From positions 1 to 53,828 of IMG/VR virus record IMGVR_UViG_3300037325_000128: a DNA stretch of 53,828 nucleotides, one strand, 5' to 3'. The position numbers and the translations under genes were made by a program. Every line of letters begins with the position of its first letter. Position 1 is the stretch's first letter. This DNA comes from a virus. Below are positions 30,656 through 37,578 of this stretch, one piece after another. The notes beneath the pieces were generated by a model that made no database searches, was not told the DNA's origin, and worked only from the letters and a program-made list of their open reading frames with translations.

Positions 30656-31435
30656 TTATATTTCCAATATTAGATTTGGGTTAAACGCAACGTTAATAGA
30701 ACGGTTCCAGTATCCGTAGGGATTACATACTACGCGAGTTTCATTAATAACATAATCAAACGGCTGATGAATGTGACCATGTACCCACAGTTTCACATCA
30801 GTGAACCACCCGATAAAAGCTTCTTTATCGGCGAAGTAGCAATGGTCGAGGAGACCTCGGTCGTCTCCCCTACGTATAGGGTTACCAGGGCTATGGTGTG
30901 TCATAATTACAGTAGGTCCATCAAATTGAACTGCAAGACTTACTTCAAGAAAATCCATAAATTTCTTATGTTCGTTGGCAATAAACTCTGGCGTCACATT
31001 GCGACCGTTTAATTTAATAACCTGGTAATCGATCATTTCATTTAGGGCAGTATTCATGACAAACAAATTTCCGTTGTCAAAGCTAGTCCACATTGTACCA
31101 CCTAAAAATCTTACACCGTCCAGGATCCTAGAATCATTATGTAAGAAGTGAAAGTTTTTCGGGCCACTCTCTTCGAACTCTTGCCACTTCTTAATAACAC
31201 TGAAAAATTCCTGATCATAAAATTCATGATTTCCGCATATACGTAGTACGTATTTGAAGTGCTTACACACCTCTTCAATGAATTCGTGATCCATAGTAGC
31301 AACATCGATATCTCCTGCAAGCAACAGTGTCGTTTCTTTATTGCTACCATCTGTTTCCTTGATGGAATTGAAAATGTGGTCGAACATATGCTCCCTACAT
31401 TCTAAATGCAAATCTGACCATAGTTTTATTTTCAT
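30656..31435 (-). CDS. Calcineurin-like metallophosphoesterase, 259 aa
   Basis: All family motifs in order: WSDLHLE (DxH), LLAGDID (GDxx), CGNHEFYD (GNHE), MTHHSPGN, WVHGHIHQPFDY (GHxH). Start at MKIKLWSDLHLE (31435), overlapping the upstream stop. Dinuclear-metal phosphohydrolase; substrate unknown, possibly nucleotides or RNA ends given rtcB nearby (inference). Confidence 0.92.
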   Translation of the reverse strand: MKIKLWSDLHLECREHMFDHIFNSIKETDGSNKETTLLLAGDIDVATMDHEFIEEVCKHFKYVLRICGNHEFYDQEFFSVIKKWQEFEESGPKNFHFLHNDSRILDGVRFLGGTMWTSFDNGNLFVMNTALNEMIDYQVIKLNGRNVTPEFIANEHKKFMDFLEVSLAVQFDGPTVIMTHHSPGNPIRRGDDRGLLDHCYFADKEAFIGWFTDVKLWVHGHIHQPFDYVINETRVVCNPYGYWNRSINVAFNPNLILEI

Positions 31436-31890
31436 ATTATCAGTCCTTTTCGTTTTCTTCTTGCAATTTCCCATTTGTACTGCTTAGTCGAATATTTTTG
31501 ACCATCTATCCAAAATTCTTTAGGCCCAGACGAGCTTATAACCGCAGGACCATCTAGCCTGTGTAATAGTCCATTTTCGTACCATGTTTCATTTTTATTA
31601 TAGATCATCGCCGCGCCGCCTATGCGATGCGGTCGACCATGTTTGAACCACATTACACAATTGTAGTGCCCACTGGTATAAGCTGGTCCGGAAATTCTGT
31701 GAATTTCACCTGAGGGATTATAGTAGATTATATCAAACTTATTTTTATTCTTTACATTAAGAAGTGTACCCCATATGGAATACGCCCACTGAATATTTTC
31801 GCGCCAGGGCGCTGGTGGAGCGTCAGCAGGTCTTATTTGCCTATCTAAAGTTAGCTCATCATATAATGCATCGATGGAATTGTCAGACAT
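31432..31890 (-). CDS. MORN-like repeat protein, 152 aa, leaderless candidate
   Basis: Three imperfect repeats of G-x-x-H-R-x-x-G-P-A type: EIHRISGPAY, RPHRIGGAAM, LLHRLDGPAV, each followed by a W/Y-containing strand. Similar repeat proteins occur in large phages. ATG 5 nt from a consensus -10, no RBS. Function unknown, possibly a structural or binding scaffold. Confidence 0.75.
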   Translation of the reverse strand: MSDNSIDALYDELTLDRQIRPADAPPAPWRENIQWAYSIWGTLLNVKNKNKFDIIYYNPSGEIHRISGPAYTSGHYNCVMWFKHGRPHRIGGAAMIYNKNETWYENGLLHRLDGPAVISSSGPKEFWIDGQKYSTKQYKWEIARRKRKGLII

Positions 31891-31895
31891 GCTAC

Positions 31896-31923
31896 ATTAT
31901 AGCACATTAGTTTAGTTAGTCAA
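31896..31923 (-). promoter_or_regulatory. Sigma70-type promoter 5 nt before an ATG
   Basis: TTGACT (31923-31918), 16-bp spacer ending TGC, TATAAT (31901-31896), GTAGC, ATG (31890). Drives 31890 to 29788 and perhaps rtcB. Confidence 0.75.
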
Positions 31924-32257
31924 TCTGTGAACAGACTTCTAGGAATCGTTCTATCCCGCCGTGTAATTTTACCATGACCGAATCCATTTCCGAAAATAAA
32001 ACAATGCTGCTCTTGGCAATGAAATACGGGTATTGCATTCTAGACATTGCCATCTGATGTCTCGACATTATGGTGTCGGGCAACTCAAACACATAAGGAG
32101 TGAATATATTCCTTATGACTAAGAAACCGTTCTTAGTTAGCCTAAGACTTGTTTGATGATAGAATATTTTTTCATTCATTTCACAGTCGTTTAAAGATAT
32201 TGATTTGTCGAAATTATTTCTAACTTCTGAAAAGATTGCAATCTTGAGTGGGTTCAT
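31916..32257 (-). CDS. Conserved T4-like phage protein, 113 aa, leaderless candidate
   Basis: MNPLKIAIFSEVRNNFDKSI, MNEKIFYHQTSLRLTKNGF, FSEMDSVMVKLHGGIERFL. The start at 32257 is fixed by the TATAAATA box 5 nt upstream; the open frame to 32407 would overlap the upstream gene. From memory a conserved unknown in T4-like phages. Confidence 0.75.
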   Translation of the reverse strand: MNPLKIAIFSEVRNNFDKSISLNDCEMNEKIFYHQTSLRLTKNGFLVIRNIFTPYVFELPDTIMSRHQMAMSRMQYPYFIAKSSIVLFSEMDSVMVKLHGGIERFLEVCSQID

Positions 32258-32262
32258 GCATA

Positions 32263-32270
32263 TATTTATA
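32263..32270 (-). promoter_or_regulatory. T4 late box TATAAATA, 5 nt before ATG
   Basis: TATAAATA, TATGC, ATG (32257). Perfect T4 late consensus; no room for an RBS. Overlaps the 3' end of the gene at 32266. Confidence 0.75.
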
Positions 32271-32493
32271 CAAGCCAGCGAAAGATTCCCACTATGTTTA
32301 TTACCACGAAGAACCATAACTGATGTTCTATTTCTGGCGGAGTAGTTGTGTGCCGAATAATATATAATGTGGCAAAATTTGATGCAAGGAATAGTATATA
32401 TGCCCAACCGCTTATTGGTAAGTTTAGGGCCAGCATTGTGGAAGCCAAGATGGCACCCCAGAACGATATTAGGCCAAGTAGTTTTCTTAGCAT
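32266..32493 (-). CDS. Membrane protein, 75 aa
   Basis: Three hydrophobic stretches: LLGLISFWGAILASTMLAL, GWAYILFLASNFATLYII, LWFFVVINIVGIF. Divergent from the plus-strand peptidase gene. Inner-membrane protein of unknown function. Confidence 0.7.
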   Translation of the reverse strand: MLRKLLGLISFWGAILASTMLALNLPISGWAYILFLASNFATLYIIRHTTTPPEIEHQLWFFVVINIVGIFRWLV

Positions 32494-32498
32494 TATGT

Positions 32499-32506
32499 GA
32501 TAAATA
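32499..32506 (+). promoter_or_regulatory. Late-type box GATAAATA on plus strand, 5 nt before ATG
   Basis: GATAAATA, GCATT, ATG (32512). The same 5-nt spacing as on the minus strand, supporting a genuine signal. Confidence 0.65.
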
Positions 32507-32511
32507 GCATT

Positions 32512-32880
32512 ATGAAATTAATTGAATTTGTACAAGACCACATGGTAACACATCTACTGTCCCTGTGTAAGTCTGAATTGAACATACAAGACTTACCGCC
32601 AATAGAGCTTATTGATACCGACCACACGGTTGGTGGCAGCACATCCTTTGGATTATTTGACGGTGAAAAAATACAGGTAATAACTCTCGGTAGACATCAG
32701 ATGGATATAATGAGAACACTCGCCCACGAACTAGTTCACTGGAAGCAGCAGCAAGAAGGCATGGAGCTGAACGGGGAAGACGGGAGCGAAATAGAAAACC
32801 AAGCAAACGCAATTGCAGCAGTTATAATGAGGAAATTTGGTAAAAAATATCCCCATTATTTCGTTAGCTCCTTGCCTTAG
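32512..32880 (+). CDS. Small HExxH metallopeptidase-like protein, 122 aa
   Basis: LAHELVHWKQQQEG gives an HELVH zinc motif (about residues 69-73), with a downstream Glu-rich EIENQANAIAAV helix that could supply the third ligand. Start at MKLIEFVQDHM, fixed by the late box. Resembles small zincin-like proteins of T4-like phages. Second plus-strand gene of the window. Late expression suggests a maturation or lysis role (inference). Confidence 0.75.
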   Translation: MKLIEFVQDHMVTHLLSLCKSELNIQDLPPIELIDTDHTVGGSTSFGLFDGEKIQVITLGRHQMDIMRTLAHELVHWKQQQEGMELNGEDGSEIENQANAIAAVIMRKFGKKYPHYFVSSLP

Positions 32881-33173
32881 TCCTCTTCTTGGGTAAGTGG
32901 ATCGCCACTTACAAGTTTATAAACTTCAAACTCTTCTGTTTTGAACTGTTTATTTAATCTTTCTGCCAGATTAAAAGCATGTCCTGAATTGCTAAAACTG
33001 CACTTCCTATATTTCGGCCCCGGATACGATATTAAGTGATTCACCGTACGAATATTTATCGGCTTACTTTGGTAAAAAACTGCATAAATAGCGTCTGCTT
33101 CTAAAATTTGCTCTGCTTTGTAGGTCTTAGAATTTAAGTTTTCTAAAATAACATTAGGTTTGGGTCTGGCCAT
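32877..33173 (-). CDS. Hypothetical protein, 98 aa
   Basis: MARPKPNVILENLNSKTYKA, ILEADAIYAVFYQSKPINIR, YPGPKYRKCSFSNSGHAFNL, FEVYKL. RBS GGAGATATAG. The middle (PGPKYxxxSFxNSGHAxNLAxRLN) recalls conserved T4-like unknowns. Overlaps the convergent gene by 4 nt. Confidence 0.75.
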   Translation of the reverse strand: MARPKPNVILENLNSKTYKAEQILEADAIYAVFYQSKPINIRTVNHLISYPGPKYRKCSFSNSGHAFNLAERLNKQFKTEEFEVYKLVSGDPLTQEED

Positions 33174-33200
33174 TTTCTATATCTCCAATAAATATGCATA

Positions 33201-33208
33201 TATTTATC
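33201..33208 (-). promoter_or_regulatory. Late-type box GATAAATA
   Basis: 27 nt before the ATG at 33173, with an RBS in between. The box is half of an inverted repeat (ATAAATAT, GCAT, ATATTTAT). Confidence 0.55.
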
Positions 33209-33237
33209 AAAAATCTAGTTATAATGTAATGATATTA

Positions 33238-33507
33238 CTAGTGTCGAAGCATTTCAATCATTATCTCTTTATTTATATCTTCGATTATATCGGATGAGAT
33301 TTTATCATCTGAAAGTCTTTGTACAGAATTATATGCCCACACCGTGCCGAGATCAGAAGTTTCTGCATGCTTGCCGTATTTGTAGAGCATTTTGTAAACA
33401 CGAAGATTGCAGTCTTTGACAAAGTTGCCTGTAGATCCGACGGGTCGTACATAAATTACTTTACTCTCATACTCATACTCTGCATATCCAATTGCTTTAT
33501 ACTTCAT
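33238..33507 (-). CDS. Hypothetical protein, 89 aa
   Basis: MKYKAIGYAEYEYESKVIYV, RVYKMLYKYGKHAETSDLGT, VWAYNSVQRL, ending with an IDE-rich helix. ATGA overlap with the upstream gene. Function unknown. Confidence 0.65.
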   Translation of the reverse strand: MKYKAIGYAEYEYESKVIYVRPVGSTGNFVKDCNLRVYKMLYKYGKHAETSDLGTVWAYNSVQRLSDDKISSDIIEDINKEIMIEMLRH

Positions 33508-33992
33508 TTCTTTTCTTTTCTTAACTTAGACAGGGCACTGCGCATTTCCATTTCAGTACTGAACGGCCCAGCATATTCATACAGATTCAGTGTTGATAAT
33601 TTTGGACAAAACGCAGGCATCCAGTTTTTAGTAAAGTTTAAGCAGTAATACCCAGCACCATAAAACACGTCACTTGTGGGTTTCTTACTGTATAACGGTA
33701 GTGAGTTTCCTTTTATAATAACCTCGTGTGGTCTATCGAATTCAACAGGAAACCCATTAATGAAGTATTTCTTACCTGCCTCCATTCCCTCGACAGATTC
33801 CACCATATTTCCAAAAATGTTTTCCTGAAAAAATCCGTTTACTTCTTTCCTGCTTAAGAACTGTATCTTCTGTCCTTTAGACATAAGGATATACTGATTT
33901 CTACTTTCTGTTAGCAATCCAATTCTTGTATCATCTGTGTCACCTATGACTAGCCAGCTTGTTTCGGTAATCGGTTTCAATTTTACAGTCAT
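33504..33992 (-). CDS. Conserved T4-like phage protein, 162 aa
   Basis: MTVKLKPITETSWLVIGDTD, RKEVNGFFQENIFGNMVE, INGFPVEFDRPHEV, AGYYCLNFTKNWMPAFCPKL, LNLYEYAGPFSTEMEM. I recall near-identical segments from T4-like cyanophages and pelagiphages. Function unknown. Late box at 34136-34143. Confidence 0.85.
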   Translation of the reverse strand: MTVKLKPITETSWLVIGDTDDTRIGLLTESRNQYILMSKGQKIQFLSRKEVNGFFQENIFGNMVESVEGMEAGKKYFINGFPVEFDRPHEVIIKGNSLPLYSKKPTSDVFYGAGYYCLNFTKNWMPAFCPKLSTLNLYEYAGPFSTEMEMRSALSKLRKEKK

Positions 33993-34134
33993 ATTATTTT
34001 TATTACTTCCATGTTAGTATATTTTTATAGTGTACATGAATACCTCATTGGTATACAGGCAGGGTTACTGCTAGTTCGGTAGGCCAGTTTTATACACTTC
34101 CTATAAGTCTCTACGAATCTTCGAGCATGTCTTT

Positions 34135-35175
34135 TTATTTATCCGGTGCATATTTAGATTTCATCATGGGCATGAAGTCTGTGGAGTTATTACCGATTTT
34201 TTTAAGATCCCATTTTCCGCAAAACTTCATAAATCCAAACCCGATTTCCACTGCTGGGATATTTTTTCTCCCAAGCTCCGTTGCAATGATTGCCAGGCTT
34301 TCCTCTTTAATGTCTGCCGGTATTAATGAGAGATCGATAAGGGATCGGTTTCTTTCGTACTGCTCCTTAACTCTATGCTCGGCATTGTTGTGGTCAACCC
34401 ATTTCTGTAGCATAAAATTATTCCAATCGTAGCCTTTAGACTTGTCCCCATATGCTTCGCGAATACCAATTTTGTCCTTTGTTCCTTTTTCTCGAACACC
34501 CGGGTATGCACTGAAGATATTATCAACACTATCGCCTCGAATACATTTTAAGAACAATGCGTATTCATACCACTGATCTTCACAGACATAGTCGGGGTCA
34601 GGCTTTCCTACTTTGATCTTGGCATTGGATCCAATGGTAAACGATAAGCGCTTTCCGTCGTCGTCGAAAATGCCGTCGCGCCTAATTTGAATGTCTTTAA
34701 TGGGATCATACAGCATCACGTTAGGATGGCGGAGCAATTGGAAAAAGTCTGAATCTGAACTGATAAGTACGTGTTTGTCGTCGGGATGAGCTTCGATGAA
34801 TATTGAAATCATATCATCTGCCTCTGCTTTGGGGTTTTTAAGAACTGTTATATTTGTCTTCTGCGACAAATACAGCGCAAGGTCGTCAAACGCCTCTACT
34901 AGAATAGAGTGATTCTCCTGTTCTGTCTGGGTTTGTTGTGCAAACGCCACCTTACGGTTAGCCTTATACGCGGGATAAACATCCTTGCGCCACGACCTGC
35001 CTTCCATATAAAACACAGTATGGGTACCGCCCCATTTGTTATATTCTTTTTTCATGCTGTAGAGAATCATGTGTAGTGCCATACCGATCATGCTGTCTAT
35101 GCCTAACTTGGGGTTGGTCATGTTGGCTTGACGATGAAATAGGTTGTGCCCATCTGTGTGAATAAAAGTATGCAT
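34135..35175 (-). CDS. RNase H / 5'-3' exonuclease (T4 Rnh-like), 346 aa, leaderless candidate
   Basis: FEN-like nuclease that removes RNA primers from lagging-strand fragments. N-terminal FIHTDGHNLFHRQ carries the first metal Asp; MEGRSWRKDVYPAYKANRK is the helical-arch region; KAEADDMISIF and VLISSDSDFFQLL carry the acidic metal cluster; IRGDSVDNI is the H3TH-type region. The start is firm because DGHNLF must be near the N-terminus, yet the ATG lies 6 nt from a consensus -10 with no RBS. Confidence 0.92.
   Translation of the reverse strand: MHTFIHTDGHNLFHRQANMTNPKLGIDSMIGMALHMILYSMKKEYNKWGGTHTVFYMEGRSWRKDVYPAYKANRKVAFAQQTQTEQENHSILVEAFDDLALYLSQKTNITVLKNPKAEADDMISIFIEAHPDDKHVLISSDSDFFQLLRHPNVMLYDPIKDIQIRRDGIFDDDGKRLSFTIGSNAKIKVGKPDPDYVCEDQWYEYALFLKCIRGDSVDNIFSAYPGVREKGTKDKIGIREAYGDKSKGYDWNNFMLQKWVDHNNAEHRVKEQYERNRSLIDLSLIPADIKEESLAIIATELGRKNIPAVEIGFGFMKFCGKWDLKKIGNNSTDFMPMMKSKYAPDK
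34136..34143 (-). promoter_or_regulatory. Late-type box GATAAATA at end of RNase H-like gene
   Basis: Predicted start near 34129, giving a 137-nt leader for 33992. The 33993-34130 stretch shows no other gene. Confidence 0.5.
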
Positions 35176-35181
35176 ATAGAT

Positions 35182-35210
35182 ATTATAGTTGATGTGAGTG
35201 TTAATGTCAA
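35182..35210 (-). promoter_or_regulatory. Consensus sigma70 promoter 6 nt before an ATG
   Basis: TTGACA (35210-35205), 17-bp spacer, TATAAT (35187-35182), ATCTAT, ATG (35175). Confidence 0.8.
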
Positions 35211-35300
35211 TTGGTATATGTCGGTTGACTTTAGCGATGGCCCAGCTATACTGACATCAGCGCGGTGTCAACAAAACATTGCAGGAAATATTCCTGTAAT

Positions 35301-35401
35301 AGCAGAATTTCTATAGGATTTCTATCCTAGCAGGATTTCTGTAGGATTTCTGTAGGATTTCTGTAGGATTTCTATAGGATTTCTATTAAAGCAGAATTTC
35401 T
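35301..35401. repeat. Tandem repeat island B: 11-bp units with flanking repeats
   Basis: Units of (G/A)TAGGATTTCT at 35313, 35341, 35352, 35363 and 35374, plus two 17-bp variants. AGCAGAATTTCT flanks both ends (35301-35312 and 35390-35401). Inside, TAGGAT-TTCT-ATCCTA can form a hairpin; just left, CAGGAA-ATA-TTCCTG (35282-35296) is another. Lies immediately after the stop of the 210-aa gene. Confidence 0.9.
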
Positions 35402-35403
35402 GC

Positions 35404-36036
35404 TTAACTATAACCTTTTCTGCCACCGCCGATGTGTTTCGATTCGGCTCCCCAGCGTTTCACTGCATCTAAATTGGCTTCCGAATCAGATGTGAAATTT
35501 CCTGTGCCGTCGAATTCCTCCATGGCAACATTCCTGCAGAGTTCCATGAACCATTGGTTGACGATATTGTCGGGGGTGGCCCCGACATATCCCTCTGTAT
35601 TGAGCTTATCGACGAAATACTCATTCCAATCTAGTTCAAAACTCCCCTCCAGAGATGATTTCTGAGTAAAGTCCATCTTTACTACATTAATCCACGGCTC
35701 CTTTTTTGCTGTGGCCAAAGCTTTGTCATAAGCTAACCCTGATATTTTTCCATATACTCTGTCTAGCTCTAGTGTAACAAGGGCTTTTTGATCCACATCA
35801 ACAATGAGTTCTGCTAGTGCCCTGTCATACTCCTCTTTGGTTATTCTTTTCCAGAAGAAATTTAGGTCCAGTATTTTTTCCTCGTATTCCTCAGGCCTAT
35901 ATTCGTCTTTTCTAATCTCGAGTATTTTTAGATACCTGTCAAAATCTTCTAACTCATATTCTGCTTTTGCGATTTCTCGACTCTTGCCGGCAAGACCCCA
36001 GTGGCCCGGTAAAGTTCCGAATGGTAATTTTAGCAT
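35404..36036 (-). CDS. Conserved phage protein with helical repeats, 210 aa
   Basis: Starts MLKLPFGTLPGHWGLAGKSR; two similar helical hairpins, LDLNFFWKRITKEEYDRALA and LELDRVYGKISGLAYDKALA. The C-terminal part has NIVNQWFMELCRNVA and a Gly-rich end. Probably a late virion or assembly protein (inference from the late box and T4-like resemblance). RBS AGGAAAT. Repeat island C is in its leader and island B after its stop. Confidence 0.65.
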   Translation of the reverse strand: MLKLPFGTLPGHWGLAGKSREIAKAEYELEDFDRYLKILEIRKDEYRPEEYEEKILDLNFFWKRITKEEYDRALAELIVDVDQKALVTLELDRVYGKISGLAYDKALATAKKEPWINVVKMDFTQKSSLEGSFELDWNEYFVDKLNTEGYVGATPDNIVNQWFMELCRNVAMEEFDGTGNFTSDSEANLDAVKRWGAESKHIGGGRKGYS

Positions 36037-36078
36037 ATATATATATTTCCTGTTTTTAAATGTTAGGTTGGTATTTTT

Positions 36079-36111
36079 ATCTAGGTTTTCTATCTAGGTT
36101 TTCTATCTAGG
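36079..36111. repeat. Tandem repeat island C: 13-bp units
   Basis: ATCTAGGTTTTCT twice plus ATCTAGG, followed by a hairpin AAACC-AAATCT-GGTTT (36112-36127). Core TCTAGG(A/T)TT relates it to islands A and B. Lies between a late box and the ATG of the 210-aa gene. Confidence 0.8.
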
Positions 36112-36165
36112 AAACCAAATCTGGTTTGGAAATCTAACTAGAGTATTCTTTAAATTTTATATGGG

Positions 36166-36173
36166 TATTTATC
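36166..36173 (-). promoter_or_regulatory. Late-type box GATAAATA
   Basis: 130 nt before the ATG at 36036, overlapping the stop of the gene to the right. The leader would contain repeat island C. Confidence 0.5.
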
Positions 36174-36447
36174 CGTGTATAAGTTTAAAGGCTACTGCAT
36201 CGTCTTCGCGCTCGAATATCCATTCTGATGTCCACGTCTCTAGGGTATGTGGCTCGAAATAATCACTAACAAAAAATCTACCCTTACTATCATGTCGTTG
36301 ACACCAAAGCTTTAGACCATGTGTACCCACTCTTGTCGGTCCAATCTTAACAGAGAACCAATTTGCTCTGGAGTTTTTTCTTTTATTCCAATATTTCATG
36401 ATGCAAGGCTGGCGTTCGGTAAACTTCCACGAAAAGAGTGTCCACAT
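36169..36447 (-). CDS. Small protein of the DAxxFKL tail family, 92 aa
   Basis: MKYWNKRKNSRANWFSVKIG, THGLKLWCQRHDSKGRFFVS, DYFEPHTLETWTSEWIFERE, DDAVAFKLIHG. The clearest example of the family tail (W-I-F-E-x-x-D-D-A-V-A-F-K-L). Start uncertain: ATG at 36447 or 36399; no RBS at either. Function unknown. Confidence 0.7.
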   Translation of the reverse strand: MWTLFSWKFTERQPCIMKYWNKRKNSRANWFSVKIGPTRVGTHGLKLWCQRHDSKGRFFVSDYFEPHTLETWTSEWIFEREDDAVAFKLIHG

Positions 36448-36504
36448 TGTAACAAGATTATGGATGTGGGTAATTACGGAAGATACCACGGGGATAAGTG
36501 CAAA

Positions 36505-37377
36505 TTACGCCAGGTTTGCGAATAAGTGCATTTGCATGTTCATTTTAAAACCGTGTTTCATACAATAGTTGCCGACATATTCGTGGTTTCGGGCAATAGC
36601 TGCCATGTCGAGTAATCCAGGTTCAAAGAAATTAATCTTCTCATCCACTGTGCTTCTTTCTGCCATTGTGATTGTACCTTTTTCGGCACGCAACAGTTTG
36701 ATCTTCTGTGGGAAGGAATTATATATATTCATTGGACTACAGTATATAACTTTTCCTGTAGTTCTTTTCCATTCGTGTGCCCAGTCTGGTACTTCATTGT
36801 ACGGACTATCTGCATCTGAGCTCATCACAAATTTTAAACAATCTGCACGTTCGAGTATAGTCTTGGACGGCTTAAAATACTTTGTTGCTTTGCCGGACTT
36901 CTCTGCACATTTGGGCGAGCATACCAATGTAACACCCTCAGGTACAGTCGTGTCCGGAATACCATTCGACTCCACCTGAACTGCCTTGTAGTCGCCAAGT
37001 TGTCGACTCATAAACTCGCTTATATTATCTTGTAACAAAGGTTCGCCACCTGTCATTACTAATACGATCCCGGAATGTAGTGGCCTGCCGGCGGATGATA
37101 TGGCCCATTCGGGTAATACAACATCCTTCCTCGAGGCACGAATAGTTTCTATTACTTTGGATTCAATCTCTTGATATGTCATCCAGTCGCCGTCGTCAAA
37201 GAAAGTGTCACAAAAGCTACATGTGAGATTGCATTTTGCAAGTCGAATAAACACTGCTGGCATGCCAGCGTACGGCCCTTCGCCTTGTAATGTATAGAAC
37301 ATACTAGTGACAAACAAGCTACCAGAAGGGGCCTCTTTGAAAAACTTTTTACCAATCAGCTCATTCGTACCAAACAT
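36505..37377 (-). CDS. queE: QueE, 7-carboxy-7-deazaguanine synthase, 290 aa
   Basis: Radical-SAM enzyme converting 6-carboxytetrahydropterin to 7-carboxy-7-deazaguanine. FYTLQGEGPYAGMPAVFIRL precedes the iron-sulfur motif CNLTCSFCD (CxxxCxxC); MTGGEPLLQ is the SAM-binding GGEP. The C-terminal part includes VCSPKCAEKSGKATKYF, as in QueE. Somewhat longer than bacterial QueE. Own promoter at 37410-37438 and AAGGAATAAT RBS. Works with QueD and the DpdA-like enzyme. Confidence 0.93.
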   Translation of the reverse strand: MFGTNELIGKKFFKEAPSGSLFVTSMFYTLQGEGPYAGMPAVFIRLAKCNLTCSFCDTFFDDGDWMTYQEIESKVIETIRASRKDVVLPEWAISSAGRPLHSGIVLVMTGGEPLLQDNISEFMSRQLGDYKAVQVESNGIPDTTVPEGVTLVCSPKCAEKSGKATKYFKPSKTILERADCLKFVMSSDADSPYNEVPDWAHEWKRTTGKVIYCSPMNIYNSFPQKIKLLRAEKGTITMAERSTVDEKINFFEPGLLDMAAIARNHEYVGNYCMKHGFKMNMQMHLFANLA

Positions 37378-37409
37378 ATTATTCCTTAGATTGTTTTAAT
37401 TTTCATACT

Positions 37410-37438
37410 ATTTTAGACGCTTGCAAGAGATATGTCAA
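37410..37438 (-). promoter_or_regulatory. Sigma70-type promoter (TTGACA-17-TAAAAT)
   Basis: -35 TTGACA at 37438-37433, 17-bp spacer, -10 TAAAAT at 37415-37410. Drives queE. Confidence 0.65.
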
Positions 37439-37470
37439 CTTTCCTACAACATCGGTGTTGAGGTACCCCA

Positions 37471-37578
37471 TTACCCGTTTCTCTGATCCCATGCATGAAT
37501 GAATTTTGACAGACGTTTCATCTTATCTTGTTTTGCTCTTTCCAGACATTCCTCTTGATGTTTATTTATTTGTTTCAT
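37471..37578 (-). CDS. Small basic protein, 35 aa
   Basis: MKQINKHQEECLERAKQDKM, then KRLSKFIHAWDQRNG. ATG overlaps the end of the epimerase gene; GGGAAAG lies before it. Helical and charged; function unknown. Confidence 0.5.
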   Translation of the reverse strand: MKQINKHQEECLERAKQDKMKRLSKFIHAWDQRNG

